64,000 nucleotides of DNA from Bacillota bacterium. GTDB taxonomy: Bacteria > Bacillota > Bacilli > Alicyclobacillales > SLC66. Shown here piece by piece: positions 16,571 through 24,573 of the stretch. The notes under the pieces are model-generated. The model ran no database searches and had not been told where the DNA came from. It was given only the letters and a program-made list of their open reading frames with translations. The position numbers and the translations under genes were made by a program. The stretch lies in assembly GCA_021821055.1 (NCBI GenBank), contig JAKACX010000001.1, forward strand, positions 1 through 64,000, in the 5' to 3' direction. Position 1 is the first letter of the stretch, and every line of letters begins with the position of its first letter.

Positions 16571-18079
16571 TCACTCATACCACTCACCGCGAAGGATTGC
16601 CCGCGCCACAACCTCGATATCCGCCGACAGACTGCGATCCCGCTCCACTTCCGCACAGAGGCCGCGCACGCGCGCAAACAGCCGCGCCGTGCGCGGCGCC
16701 ATGCGGTCCGCGAACGCCTGCTGGCTGATCGCCTCCGCCGCCGCGATGGCCTCGATCGCGAGGACCCGCGCAACATTCTCCACGATCGCCGCAGCCTGGC
16801 GCGCCGCCGTCGTGCCCATCGACACATGGTCTTCCTGCCCCGCCGAAGACGGGATGCTGTCCACGCTCGCCGGATGGGCCAGCACCTTGTTCTCCGAGAC
16901 AAGCGAAGCCGCGACGTACTGGAGGATCATGAGTCCCGACGACAGCCCGGGATCGCGGGCGAGAAACGCGGGCAGACCGCTCAGGAGCGGATTGACAAGA
17001 CGCTCCACCCGGCGCTCCGCGATGCTCGCGAGCTCGGACACGGCCAATTTGAGAAAATCGAGCGCCAGCGCGACAGGCTGTCCGTGGAAGTGACCTCCCG
17101 ATACGATCCGCCCTGAATCCGGGAGCACAAGCGGGTTGTCGGTGGCCGCGTTTTGCTCAATTTCCACGATGTTCGCCGTGTACTCCAGCGCGTCGCGCGT
17201 CGCGCCGTGCACCTGGGGGATGCAGCGCAAGCTGTAGGCGTCCTGGACGCGCACTTCGCCTTGCGCCGTCGTGAGTCCGCTGCCGTCGAGCCACGCCCGC
17301 ATCGCCTCCGCCGCAGCCATCTGCCCCGGGTGCGGGCGCAACCGGTGCAGCGATTCGCCAAACGCGTCGCGCACCCCGCGCAGCGCCTCGAACGTCATCG
17401 CGGCCACCCCGTCGGCCGCGTGCGACAGAAACCGCGCCCGCATGACGCACAGGGCGCCGAGCGCGGTCATGGCCTGCGTCCCGTTGATGAGCGCCAACCC
17501 CTCCTTGGGCGCCAGCGCGATCGGTTCCAGCCCCTGTTCGCGCAGCGCGATGGCGGCCGGGCGCGCCGCGCCGTCTTCGATCACCTCTCCCTCGCCCATC
17601 AACACGAGTCCCAGATGCGCAAGCGGCGCCAGGTCGCCGCTTGCGCCGAGTGATCCCTGAGACGGAATGCGCGGCGTGATCCCGCGATTCAGGCAGTCCA
17701 CCAGCAGTTGCACCGTCTCCATCCGGACGCCCGAGTGTCCCTTGGCCAGGGCGTTGGCGCGCAGCAGCATCATGGCGCGCACGACGTCTCCCGGGAACGG
17801 TTCGCCCACCGCGCAGGCGTGGCTGCGCAACAGATTGGACTGAAGCTGCGCGAGGTCCGCGGGGGCGACCGAGATGTTCGACAACTGCCCGAACCCCGTA
17901 TTCACACCGTAGACCGCCTCGCCCTGCAATATCACGCGTTCTATCACCCGGCGGCTTTCCCTCATCCGCCCCTTGGCGTCATCGGACACGACAACGCGCG
18001 GCGCGCCTGGTGCTCCCCTCGCCACCCGCCACACGTCCGGAATGGAAAGATCCCGGCCATTGATCACAATCTCGCCCAC
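16571..18079 (-). CDS. hutH: Histidine ammonia-lyase
   Basis: 502 residues, normal length. It converts histidine to urocanate. The MIO-forming triad is in GSLGASGDLAPLAHLG (about residues 141-156), with YGVNTGFGQL near the N-terminus, NGTQAMTA, QDAYSLRCIPQVHGA and SAGQEDHVSMG all in place. No hutU, hutI or hutG is adjacent, so the rest of the pathway lies elsewhere or is absent. A strong hairpin terminator separates it from the ABC exporter genes upstream, so it has its own promoter. Confidence 0.95.
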   Translation of the reverse strand: MGEIVINGRDLSIPDVWRVARGAPGAPRVVVSDDAKGRMRESRRVIERVILQGEAVYGVNTGFGQLSNISVAPADLAQLQSNLLRSHACAVGEPFPGDVVRAMMLLRANALAKGHSGVRMETVQLLVDCLNRGITPRIPSQGSLGASGDLAPLAHLGLVLMGEGEVIEDGAARPAAIALREQGLEPIALAPKEGLALINGTQAMTALGALCVMRARFLSHAADGVAAMTFEALRGVRDAFGESLHRLRPHPGQMAAAEAMRAWLDGSGLTTAQGEVRVQDAYSLRCIPQVHGATRDALEYTANIVEIEQNAATDNPLVLPDSGRIVSGGHFHGQPVALALDFLKLAVSELASIAERRVERLVNPLLSGLPAFLARDPGLSSGLMILQYVAASLVSENKVLAHPASVDSIPSSAGQEDHVSMGTTAARQAAAIVENVARVLAIEAIAAAEAISQQAFADRMAPRTARLFARVRGLCAEVERDRSLSADIEVVARAILRGEWYE

Positions 18080-18107
18080 AAGACTTCACCCCTTTACTGT
18101 GGCAGCG

Positions 18108-18166
18108 CAAAAGAAAGACCGCGACCGGAGAAGTTAGCCTTCCCCGATCGCGGCCGTCTTTTGCCG
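18108..18166 (-). terminator. Rho-independent terminator
   Basis: On the minus strand an AAAGAC-rich arm pairs with a GTCTTT-containing arm over a GC-rich stem interrupted by small mismatches. A U-rich tail (TCTTTCTTTT) follows. It ends the ABC-2 exporter transcript before hutH. The near-symmetry means it could also act on the opposite strand. Confidence 0.7.
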
Positions 18167-18243
18167 CATCGACACGTCACACCGTTCATTGCCTCACCGC
18201 TCCCGCGCGCATCCCGCAGCGCATGCCGTCCAGCCGTTTCGTT

Positions 18244-19065
18244 TCAGCCGTTTCGTTTCAGGCGCCCCGTCCGCATGGCAAACCGTTCCGCCTGGACAAA
18301 CACGAACAGCCCCAAAGGAATCATCAGAGCCCCGATCAGCAACAGTTTGAGCAGCGGAGCGGCCAGTTGCGCCACGGTCGCCCCGTGCAGCAGCGCCGCG
18401 CGCGCCATCTCCAGCGCGTACGTCGCGGGAGACAGGTACGACGCCCACTGCACCCAGTGCGGCAGCACGCTGATCGGATAGTAAATGCCGGAAATCAGCA
18501 GGATGACCCCCTGGATGATGTGCGTCGCCTGCACGCCCCGCTCGGTCGACAGGAGCGGCAGGGTCGCCGCGATGAGACCCAGTCCCATGAACGACACGCT
18601 CGAGACCACCAGGACGACAACGCCCGTCCACAGATTCGCGGTTGAAAGCGAGATGTGGAAAAACAGCGCGAGCGCCACAAGGACGATGACCGTGCGCACG
18701 ATGCCGTAGGTCACGGCGTACAGACACATGCCGAGCAGGTGCGTCAGCCGCCTGATGGGCGCCATGAACGTGTACTCGATGGTTCCTTCCCAGCGTTCCC
18801 AACTGATCGAATTGGCCACCTCGTCGAACAACAGCGACAGGTAGCCCCAGAGCAACGCGCCGATCAGGAGATAGAGCACCGTCTCATTGCGATGCTGCAC
18901 GGGCGTGTTGACCCCGATATAGCCGATCGTCATGGCATTGATCGCATTGTAGAACAGAAAGACGATTTCCCACGACAGATAGCGGCGCACAAGGTGAAAA
19001 TTGCGCTCAATAAAAGCATACAGCGTGCGTCCCTCGACGGCAAGTTCATTCATCGTCTTCTTCAT
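18244..19065 (-). CDS. ABC-2 type transporter permease
   Basis: 273 residues from ATG 19065, overlapping the ATPase gene by 20 bases. About six hydrophobic helices are visible, for example FLFYNAINAMTIGYIG, TVLYLLIGALLWGYLSLL, IVRTVIVLVALALFF, LWTGVVVLVVSSVSFMGL and GVILLISGIYYPISVL. The TGVVVLVVSS...ILLISGIYYPISVLP region matches ABC-2 permeases of drug or antibiotic exporters. It forms an exporter with the upstream ATPase. The substrate is not evident. Confidence 0.88.
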   Translation of the reverse strand: MKKTMNELAVEGRTLYAFIERNFHLVRRYLSWEIVFLFYNAINAMTIGYIGVNTPVQHRNETVLYLLIGALLWGYLSLLFDEVANSISWERWEGTIEYTFMAPIRRLTHLLGMCLYAVTYGIVRTVIVLVALALFFHISLSTANLWTGVVVLVVSSVSFMGLGLIAATLPLLSTERGVQATHIIQGVILLISGIYYPISVLPHWVQWASYLSPATYALEMARAALLHGATVAQLAAPLLKLLLIGALMIPLGLFVFVQAERFAMRTGRLKRNG

Positions 19066-19864
19066 CCCCCCAGGCGCGCCCGACCAGTTCAAAAAACACG
19101 TCCTCCAGCGTCTGGACCCCGTCTTGCGCGGCCTTGAGTTCCTCGACAGTGCCGAGTGCCACGATACGTCCGCGGTCGATGATCGAGATGCGGTCGCACA
19201 GGCGCTCCGCCTCATCCATGTCGTGCGTCGTCAGCACGCATGTCACACCGTGCTGTGCGTGCAGATTCGCGATCAACTCCTGCACGTCGCGCTTGGAACG
19301 CGGGTCGAGTCCGGTGGTGGGTTCGTCCAACAGCAACAGCTTCGGGCGCGTCATGAGCGCCCTGGAAATCGCGACTTTCTGCTGCATGCCGCGCGACAGT
19401 TCCTCTAGCGGGGCGCGGATCTTCGCCTTGGAGAACCCGAGTTGGGTCAGCAGTTCCACGACGCGCTCACGCGTCTCCCTGCCCGAGAGATTGTACAGCC
19501 TGCCCGCGTACATGAGATTCTCGATCGCGGACAATTTCTTGAAAAACGAGGCCTCGACACTGACGCGGTTCAGCAACCGCCGAACGGTCCGCTGATCCCG
19601 CACCACATCGTGCCCGAACACCGAAACGCTTCCCGCATCGGGGTACAGCAGCGTGGAAATGAGTCGAATGAGCGTCGACTTGCCGCTCCCGTTTGCGCCG
19701 AGCAAGCCGAACACCTCACCCTGTTCCACGCGCAGACTGACACCGTTGACGGCTATGAACGGCTTGCGCCGACCGTTTCGCTTCCGGTCCCCGGCGAAAC
19801 GCTTGTGCACTTCCCTGACTTCAATGGCCGGAACCGCGCCCGCGGTCGTGACCTGCGCAATCAT
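19046..19864 (-). CDS. ABC transporter ATP-binding protein (DrrA/NatA type)
   Basis: 272 residues from ATG 19864 with GGAGGGGAG upstream; the open frame beyond it to 20047 is not supported. Walker A is GANGSGKST, the signature is LSRGMQQKVAISRAL, Walker B LLLLDEPTTGLD, and the switch His is in LTTHDMDEAERL. The LSRGMxQK signature is typical of DrrA-like exporters paired with ABC-2 permeases. It is preceded by a short ORF and a strong terminator (19930-19966), which may control read-through. Confidence 0.92.
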   Translation of the reverse strand: MIAQVTTAGAVPAIEVREVHKRFAGDRKRNGRRKPFIAVNGVSLRVEQGEVFGLLGANGSGKSTLIRLISTLLYPDAGSVSVFGHDVVRDQRTVRRLLNRVSVEASFFKKLSAIENLMYAGRLYNLSGRETRERVVELLTQLGFSKAKIRAPLEELSRGMQQKVAISRALMTRPKLLLLDEPTTGLDPRSKRDVQELIANLHAQHGVTCVLTTHDMDEAERLCDRISIIDRGRIVALGTVEELKAAQDGVQTLEDVFFELVGRAWGDEEDDE

Positions 19865-19929
19865 GCCCAAAACTCCCCTCCATACCCGGATAAACAACAC
19901 TCCAAGCGCCAGGCGCCGCGTCAGGGAAC

Positions 19930-19966
19930 ACAAAGAAGCGGCCGCAGCGCCTGGCGCTGCGGCCGC
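19930..19966 (-). terminator. Strong hairpin terminator or attenuator
   Basis: A perfect 14-base inverted repeat (19938-19951 and 19953-19966) with a one-base centre is followed on the minus strand by TTCTTTGT. It lies after a 26-codon ORF and about 70 bases before the ABC ATPase start. A partly complementary GCGCCTGGCGC lies beyond it, so an alternative fold is possible. Confidence 0.65.
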
Positions 19967-19985
19967 CGAATCCCGGACCGCCACC

Positions 19986-20066
19986 CTACCTCGGTGAGCG
20001 TCCCGATCCTCCGCACGGAAGCAGCCACAACACGCCAGCGCGCGCACCGCAGTTCAAGCTTGGCAT
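19986..20066 (-). CDS. 26-codon small ORF, possible leader peptide
   Basis: ATG 20066 is preceded by a near-perfect AAGGGAGG eight bases away. The peptide, beginning MPSLNCGARAGVLWLLPC, has two Cys, one Trp and several Arg, and stops 20 bases before a strong terminator hairpin that itself precedes an exporter operon. This layout fits a translated leader controlling termination, as in attenuation or in ribosome-stalling control of resistance genes. An alternative is a small secreted or membrane peptide. An overlapping frame (19921-20124) is less well supported. No homologue is known to me. Confidence 0.45.
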   Translation of the reverse strand: MPSLNCGARAGVLWLLPCGGSGRSPR

Positions 20067-20157
20067 GATGACCGCCTCCCTTCATTGTCAAAATGATGAT
20101 AACAGTCTCAACCGCTTTGCACAAGCACGACTTTGCCCGGCCCGCGCGCCATGCGCG

Positions 20158-22146
20158 TCAGATGTGGCGCAACAGCCAGTGCAGCACCTGCTCGTACCGC
20201 TCGTGCCGCAACCGCGGCAGTCCGGCGCAGCCGAAGTTCTCGTCCGCGTGCGGAAACCGCACGAACTCCACCGTCTTCCCCGTCCGCCGCAGCGCCGCAT
20301 ACATCTGCTCGGACTGTTCGACCGGCACCTCGCGGTCCTCTTCGCCGTGCATGAGCAGCAGCGGCGTCACCACTCCGGACGCGTACTTGACCGGGGAGCG
20401 ATTCCACAACTCGTCGGTGTCGTTCCATGAGTCTACGAGCGGCATCCACTTGAACTCGGATTCCATGAAACGGTACCCCGACACACTGGTCCCGACAAAG
20501 CTCGTCCAGTTCGACACCGCTCCCTGCGCCGCCGCCGCCTTGAAACGGTCCGTGTGCGTGACGATCCAGTTCACAAGGAATCCGCCGTAGGACTCTCCGA
20601 TGATGCCCATCCGGTCCGGATCAAGCGACGGGTACATCGTGAGCGTCGCATCGATAATGGCGAGCACGTCCCGCCCATCCGTACCTCCGCAGTCACCCCG
20701 ATTCGCGTCCGTGAACTTCTGGCTGTACCCGCCGCTGCCGCGCGGATTGCCATAGACCACCGCGAAACCGGCGGATGCCAGCAGTTGCAGCGACAAGGAA
20801 AAGACGTGGCCCACCATGCTGTGCGCCTTCCCCGGCGTCACCGCCACCACGGGAACCCGTTTGCCGGCCGCCGCTTCCGGCGGCGGCAGCATGCACCACC
20901 CCTGCAGGTCGATCCCGTCGTACCCCTTCAACATGTAGGTGGTCGGTCGCGCAACCGCCTTGTCCCGTATCCACGGGTTGACATCCGTCAATTTCTTCTC
21001 GTGCGTAGTGTTCAATCGCATCATGTACAGGTCGCCCGGCGCTGCGGAATCGCTCAGAACAAACGCGAGCGACCCGGTCGCGGGATGGAAATCGTAACCG
21101 GAGATCTGCCGCTCGCCAGTCGCCACCGAGCGCACGAGCGTCGACAGTTGGAACTGCGCCAGAGACACGGCGCCCATGGCCGAATACGGAGCGATGACGC
21201 CGTCGCCCTCCGCCGTGAAGATCGGGCCGGGCATGCACTCGGCCGCGCGCATGTCATGCGTGGCGCGGTTGCCGACGCCAAACGTGAAATGCGCCGGAAC
21301 GATCGGCCGGCAGGAGGCGCCGTCCACCGTCATCACGTAGATGTTCTCGTGCGTGGCGTCCGCGCACGACAGGTCGTGTCCGTAGCACGCCACCATGGTT
21401 CCGTCTGCGGAAAACCGCGGCTGGCGCAACGTCAGCCGACCCTTGCTGAGTTTGCGCACATTGCCTGTCGGAAGGTCCAACAGGTAGGCGTCGTTCGTGG
21501 TCGCAAACTCGTCGCCGTCGCGCCTCGACGTGACGGCGATGCGGTTGCCGCAGGGAGAAAACGCGAATGTCTCGACGTCGTGCATGCCGTCCGTGATGAT
21601 GCGGACGCCGCCGGTTTCCATGTCAATCATGCCCAGCTGCCTGAATGTGCCGTCCCACAGCCCGGGCCGACCGGGCTCGCGGTAGTGAAACCGCGGAACT
21701 TCGTACGACAGGCGCGGCTCCCGCCGACTGTCCGCCCCGACGGCGTCCGGTTCCAATGTGGGACGCACCCGGGCAATCACCGCACCGTACCGTTCGCGCG
21801 GGTCAATCCAGGCGGATTCCACGCCGCCGGTCACATCCGTGAGCTGGCGCACCTCGCCGCCGTGGAGCGGCAGGAGAAACACCTGCACTTCCCGTCCCGC
21901 GCGGTTCGACAGGAGAACGATATGTTCGTCCGTCACGCAGGCGATCCGATCGTCAAACAACGTGTCCGTATACATGCGCGATGTCTCGGCGGCGACATCC
22001 ATCACCAGTATCTGTGTTCTGTACCGCTCCCGCGCCTCTATGGCGCGAATGGTGTAGGCAATATGACTCGCGTCGGGCGTGAAAAACGGCGCTCCCACCC
22101 ACGATAGGCGAAAAAAATCCTCTGTTGCGAAGCGCTCGCGTGCCAC
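20158..22146 (-). CDS. S9-family prolyl oligopeptidase / acylaminoacyl-peptidase
   Basis: 662 residues. An N-terminal beta-propeller (about 1-380) has repeated blade motifs such as FSPCGNRIAVTSRRDGD and PRFSADGTMVAC. The C-terminal alpha/beta hydrolase has nucleophile GESYGGFLVNW, acid LLMHGEEDREVP, and His in FPHADENFG. NPRGSGGYSQKF supplies the oxyanion region. There is no signal peptide, so it is a cytoplasmic enzyme trimming short peptides. Its stop lies ~90 bases before the small ORF described at 19986-20066. Confidence 0.93.
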   Translation of the reverse strand: MARERFATEDFFRLSWVGAPFFTPDASHIAYTIRAIEARERYRTQILVMDVAAETSRMYTDTLFDDRIACVTDEHIVLLSNRAGREVQVFLLPLHGGEVRQLTDVTGGVESAWIDPRERYGAVIARVRPTLEPDAVGADSRREPRLSYEVPRFHYREPGRPGLWDGTFRQLGMIDMETGGVRIITDGMHDVETFAFSPCGNRIAVTSRRDGDEFATTNDAYLLDLPTGNVRKLSKGRLTLRQPRFSADGTMVACYGHDLSCADATHENIYVMTVDGASCRPIVPAHFTFGVGNRATHDMRAAECMPGPIFTAEGDGVIAPYSAMGAVSLAQFQLSTLVRSVATGERQISGYDFHPATGSLAFVLSDSAAPGDLYMMRLNTTHEKKLTDVNPWIRDKAVARPTTYMLKGYDGIDLQGWCMLPPPEAAAGKRVPVVAVTPGKAHSMVGHVFSLSLQLLASAGFAVVYGNPRGSGGYSQKFTDANRGDCGGTDGRDVLAIIDATLTMYPSLDPDRMGIIGESYGGFLVNWIVTHTDRFKAAAAQGAVSNWTSFVGTSVSGYRFMESEFKWMPLVDSWNDTDELWNRSPVKYASGVVTPLLLMHGEEDREVPVEQSEQMYAALRRTGKTVEFVRFPHADENFGCAGLPRLRHERYEQVLHWLLRHI

Positions 22147-22364
22147 ACACGACCCTCCCCTCTGACGCCGCCGCCGCGGAGGCTTCCCCCAGATCGCCTT
22201 CCGCCGACGGCCCTCTCTTGAAACCCTGAATCCCCCACATAACTATACAAAAACTACTAGAAAATATATACTCCATTTTGCATCAATCCGTTGTCGATGG
22301 TAAAATTCCGCGCATGCGGCGCTGACGCTTGGGCGCCAGGAACCCAGCCCGGGAATGGAGAATC

Positions 22365-22574
22365 ATGCGCGTGATTGTCGAGATCTGTGAGTCAAACGAG
22401 ATCGTCCTGCTTGTTCCGGAGTTAGAGAAACACGGCATCGACGTCGTGACGTACTCCTGCCTCGACCGGTGCCAGCAGTGTGTCTTGGGCGCCTTTGCCT
22501 TCGTCGACGGCTCTCTCGTAGAAGCCGATTCGGCGGCGCAACTGCTGGACGCGATTCTCGGAGAACGGAAATAG
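22365..22574 (+). CDS. DUF1450 (YuzB-like) protein
   Basis: 69 residues from ATG 22365, preceded by GGAGAATC. Pattern: VIVEICESNE at the N-terminus, VVTYSCLDRCQQCVLGAFAFVDGSLVEADS in the middle and a C-terminal helix. The CxxxCxxC cluster and the FAFVDG strand match the thioredoxin/ferredoxin-like DUF1450 family of Firmicutes, suggesting a small iron-sulfur or metal-binding protein. It stands alone, divergent from the peptidase. Its role is unknown. Confidence 0.72.
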   Translation: MRVIVEICESNEIVLLVPELEKHGIDVVTYSCLDRCQQCVLGAFAFVDGSLVEADSAAQLLDAILGERK

Positions 22575-22705
22575 CCCGCGATGCGGGCGATCCGATTCCA
22601 GACATGGCGTTTGCGGCTTCAATCAAACGCCGTCCGGAGAATTGGCCTGTGCCGGCGCCGCGCAAAGGCGCCATCGCTACTGTCACTCGCCTGCCCTGAT
22701 TCGGA

Positions 22706-24523
22706 TTACGCCAGGAAGCGATACTGCGCCTCGACCAGATGCCGGTAGCGGCCCGCGCCGCGCATCAGTCCGTCGTGCGTCCCGCGCTCCACCACGCGGC
22801 CGTCCTCGAACACGAGGATCAGAGCCGCTTCGCGGATCGTGGACAGCCTGTGCGCCACCACAAACGATGTGCGGCCTTCGAGCAGCCTGCGCAGGCCCTT
22901 TTGAATCAGGTGTTCCGTGTGCGTGTCAATGCTCGCCGTGGCCTCGTCAAGAATGAGGATCCGCGGGTCGGCGAGAATGGCGCGCGCAAACGAAATCAAC
23001 TGCCGCTGCCCCATCGAGAGGCGGCTGCCGCGCTCGCGCACCTCCGTCCGGTAGCCATCCTCCAGTTGTCGAATGAAGTCGTCGGCGCAGACCGCGCGCG
23101 CCGCCTCAACCACCTCCTCGTCGCTGGCGGACGGGCGGCCGTAGCGGATATTGTCCATGATCGTCCCGGAGAAGATGAATGTCTCCTGCATCACAAGCGC
23201 GATCTGGGACCGGAGCGACAGCAGGTCGCACGCACAGATGTCGACCCCGTCAACCCGGATCACGCCCGCGGTAGGTTCATAGAAGCGCGCGAGCAGGTTG
23301 ATGACCGTACTCTTGCCTGCTCCGGTGTGCCCCACGAGCGCCACGGACATGCCGGCCGCCGCACGGAAACTGATACCGTCCAAGGCCTTTTTCTTGTCGT
23401 CGTAGGCAAACTCCACGCGCGAGAACTCCACATCGCCGCGAATCGCGGGCAGGGCCTGCGCCCCGGGCCGATCCAGCACGCCCGCGCGGGTGTCGAGATA
23501 CTCGAAGATCCGTTCCGAAGAAGCCATGGCGACCAGGAGTTGATTGTACACCTGCCCCAGTTGGGAGATCGGCGTCCAGAAGTTTCCCAGGTAAGTCGCA
23601 AAAGCGACCAGCAGTCCGACCGTCATCGCCCCGTGCATCAGCAGATGGACCCCGAACCAGAACAGCAGGGCGCTGCCGACCGCGCCTGTGAAATCCACGC
23701 CGGGCGCAAAGAAACTGCTGAGGAACATGGCACGGCGAAACATCGTCAGGTAATCGGCGTTCATGCCTTCAAAAAACGCCTGGTTCTCATCCTGCCGGAC
23801 GTACGCCTCCGTGACCCGCATGCCCTGAATGCTCTCATTCAGGTGCGCGTTCAGACGCGACAGCCTGATGCGCACATGCTGCCAACTGCGGCGGATCAAG
23901 GCGCGCAGTTTCGTGGAGATGAGAAACATGACCGGGACGACGGTCATGGAGATCAGCGCGAGTTGGATGTTCAGGCTGAACATGATGATGACGATGCCGA
24001 CCAGCGTGAGCAGATTCGTGATACTGTTGACGGCGCCATTGGTGAACAGGTCCTGCAGGGCGTTCACGTCGTTCATGATGCGCACCAGCACCGAACCTGC
24101 CGGACGCCGGTCAAAGAAGTCGAACGACAGCCCCTGCACATGGGAAAACAGGTCTTCCCGGAGGCTGCGGATCACGTTTTGTCCGAGCCAATTTGTCAGC
24201 CGAATGCGCGCCCGCGTGGCGAAGAAGTTCAATCCGTAGAGCGCCGCGAGCGCACCGCCGTAAAACAGCAGGGCGGTCGGGTGTGCGCCGCCGATGGCCG
24301 TATCGATCGTCGCCCCGATCAGATACGGCGCCGCCAATGCCACCGCAATGCCGCCGCAGGTCGCCGCAAGCGCCGCCCAGACGAGTCTCGGATAGCGCCC
24401 CATGTAACGCAGCAGCCGGCCAATCTGCTCCATCTGCAACGGCCGCTCAATGGCGTCGTCGTCCCTGTAGATAAACGGTGCGCGCAGCTCGTCCGCCGCG
24501 CGAGTCTCATTGACGCTCACCAT
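22706..24523 (-). CDS. ABC exporter half-transporter, subunit 2 (canonical site)
   Basis: 605 residues from ATG 24523 with GGAGGGGGAG upstream; the open frame to 25147 overlaps the upstream gene and is ignored. A six-helix membrane domain (about 45-330) is followed by an ATPase: Walker A GHTGAGKST, signature LSMGQRQLISFARA, Walker B ILILDEATASID with the catalytic Glu, and switch His in VVAHRLSTI. The upstream subunit lacks that Glu, so the two should form an asymmetric heterodimer of the BmrCD/TM287-288 kind, likely exporting drugs or lipids. Confidence 0.93.
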   Translation of the reverse strand: MVSVNETRAADELRAPFIYRDDDAIERPLQMEQIGRLLRYMGRYPRLVWAALAATCGGIAVALAAPYLIGATIDTAIGGAHPTALLFYGGALAALYGLNFFATRARIRLTNWLGQNVIRSLREDLFSHVQGLSFDFFDRRPAGSVLVRIMNDVNALQDLFTNGAVNSITNLLTLVGIVIIMFSLNIQLALISMTVVPVMFLISTKLRALIRRSWQHVRIRLSRLNAHLNESIQGMRVTEAYVRQDENQAFFEGMNADYLTMFRRAMFLSSFFAPGVDFTGAVGSALLFWFGVHLLMHGAMTVGLLVAFATYLGNFWTPISQLGQVYNQLLVAMASSERIFEYLDTRAGVLDRPGAQALPAIRGDVEFSRVEFAYDDKKKALDGISFRAAAGMSVALVGHTGAGKSTVINLLARFYEPTAGVIRVDGVDICACDLLSLRSQIALVMQETFIFSGTIMDNIRYGRPSASDEEVVEAARAVCADDFIRQLEDGYRTEVRERGSRLSMGQRQLISFARAILADPRILILDEATASIDTHTEHLIQKGLRRLLEGRTSFVVAHRLSTIREAALILVFEDGRVVERGTHDGLMRGAGRYRHLVEAQYRFLA

Positions 24524-24573
24524 AGTCTCCCCCTCCAACGCTCGCCTGCCCGCACGCCGCGTCCAGACCGGGT

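Noticed and set aside
19986-20124. Longer overlapping ORF (67 codons) instead of the 26-codon ORF
   Set aside because: Its start has no ribosome site, while the 26-codon ORF has AAGGGAGG at the right distance.
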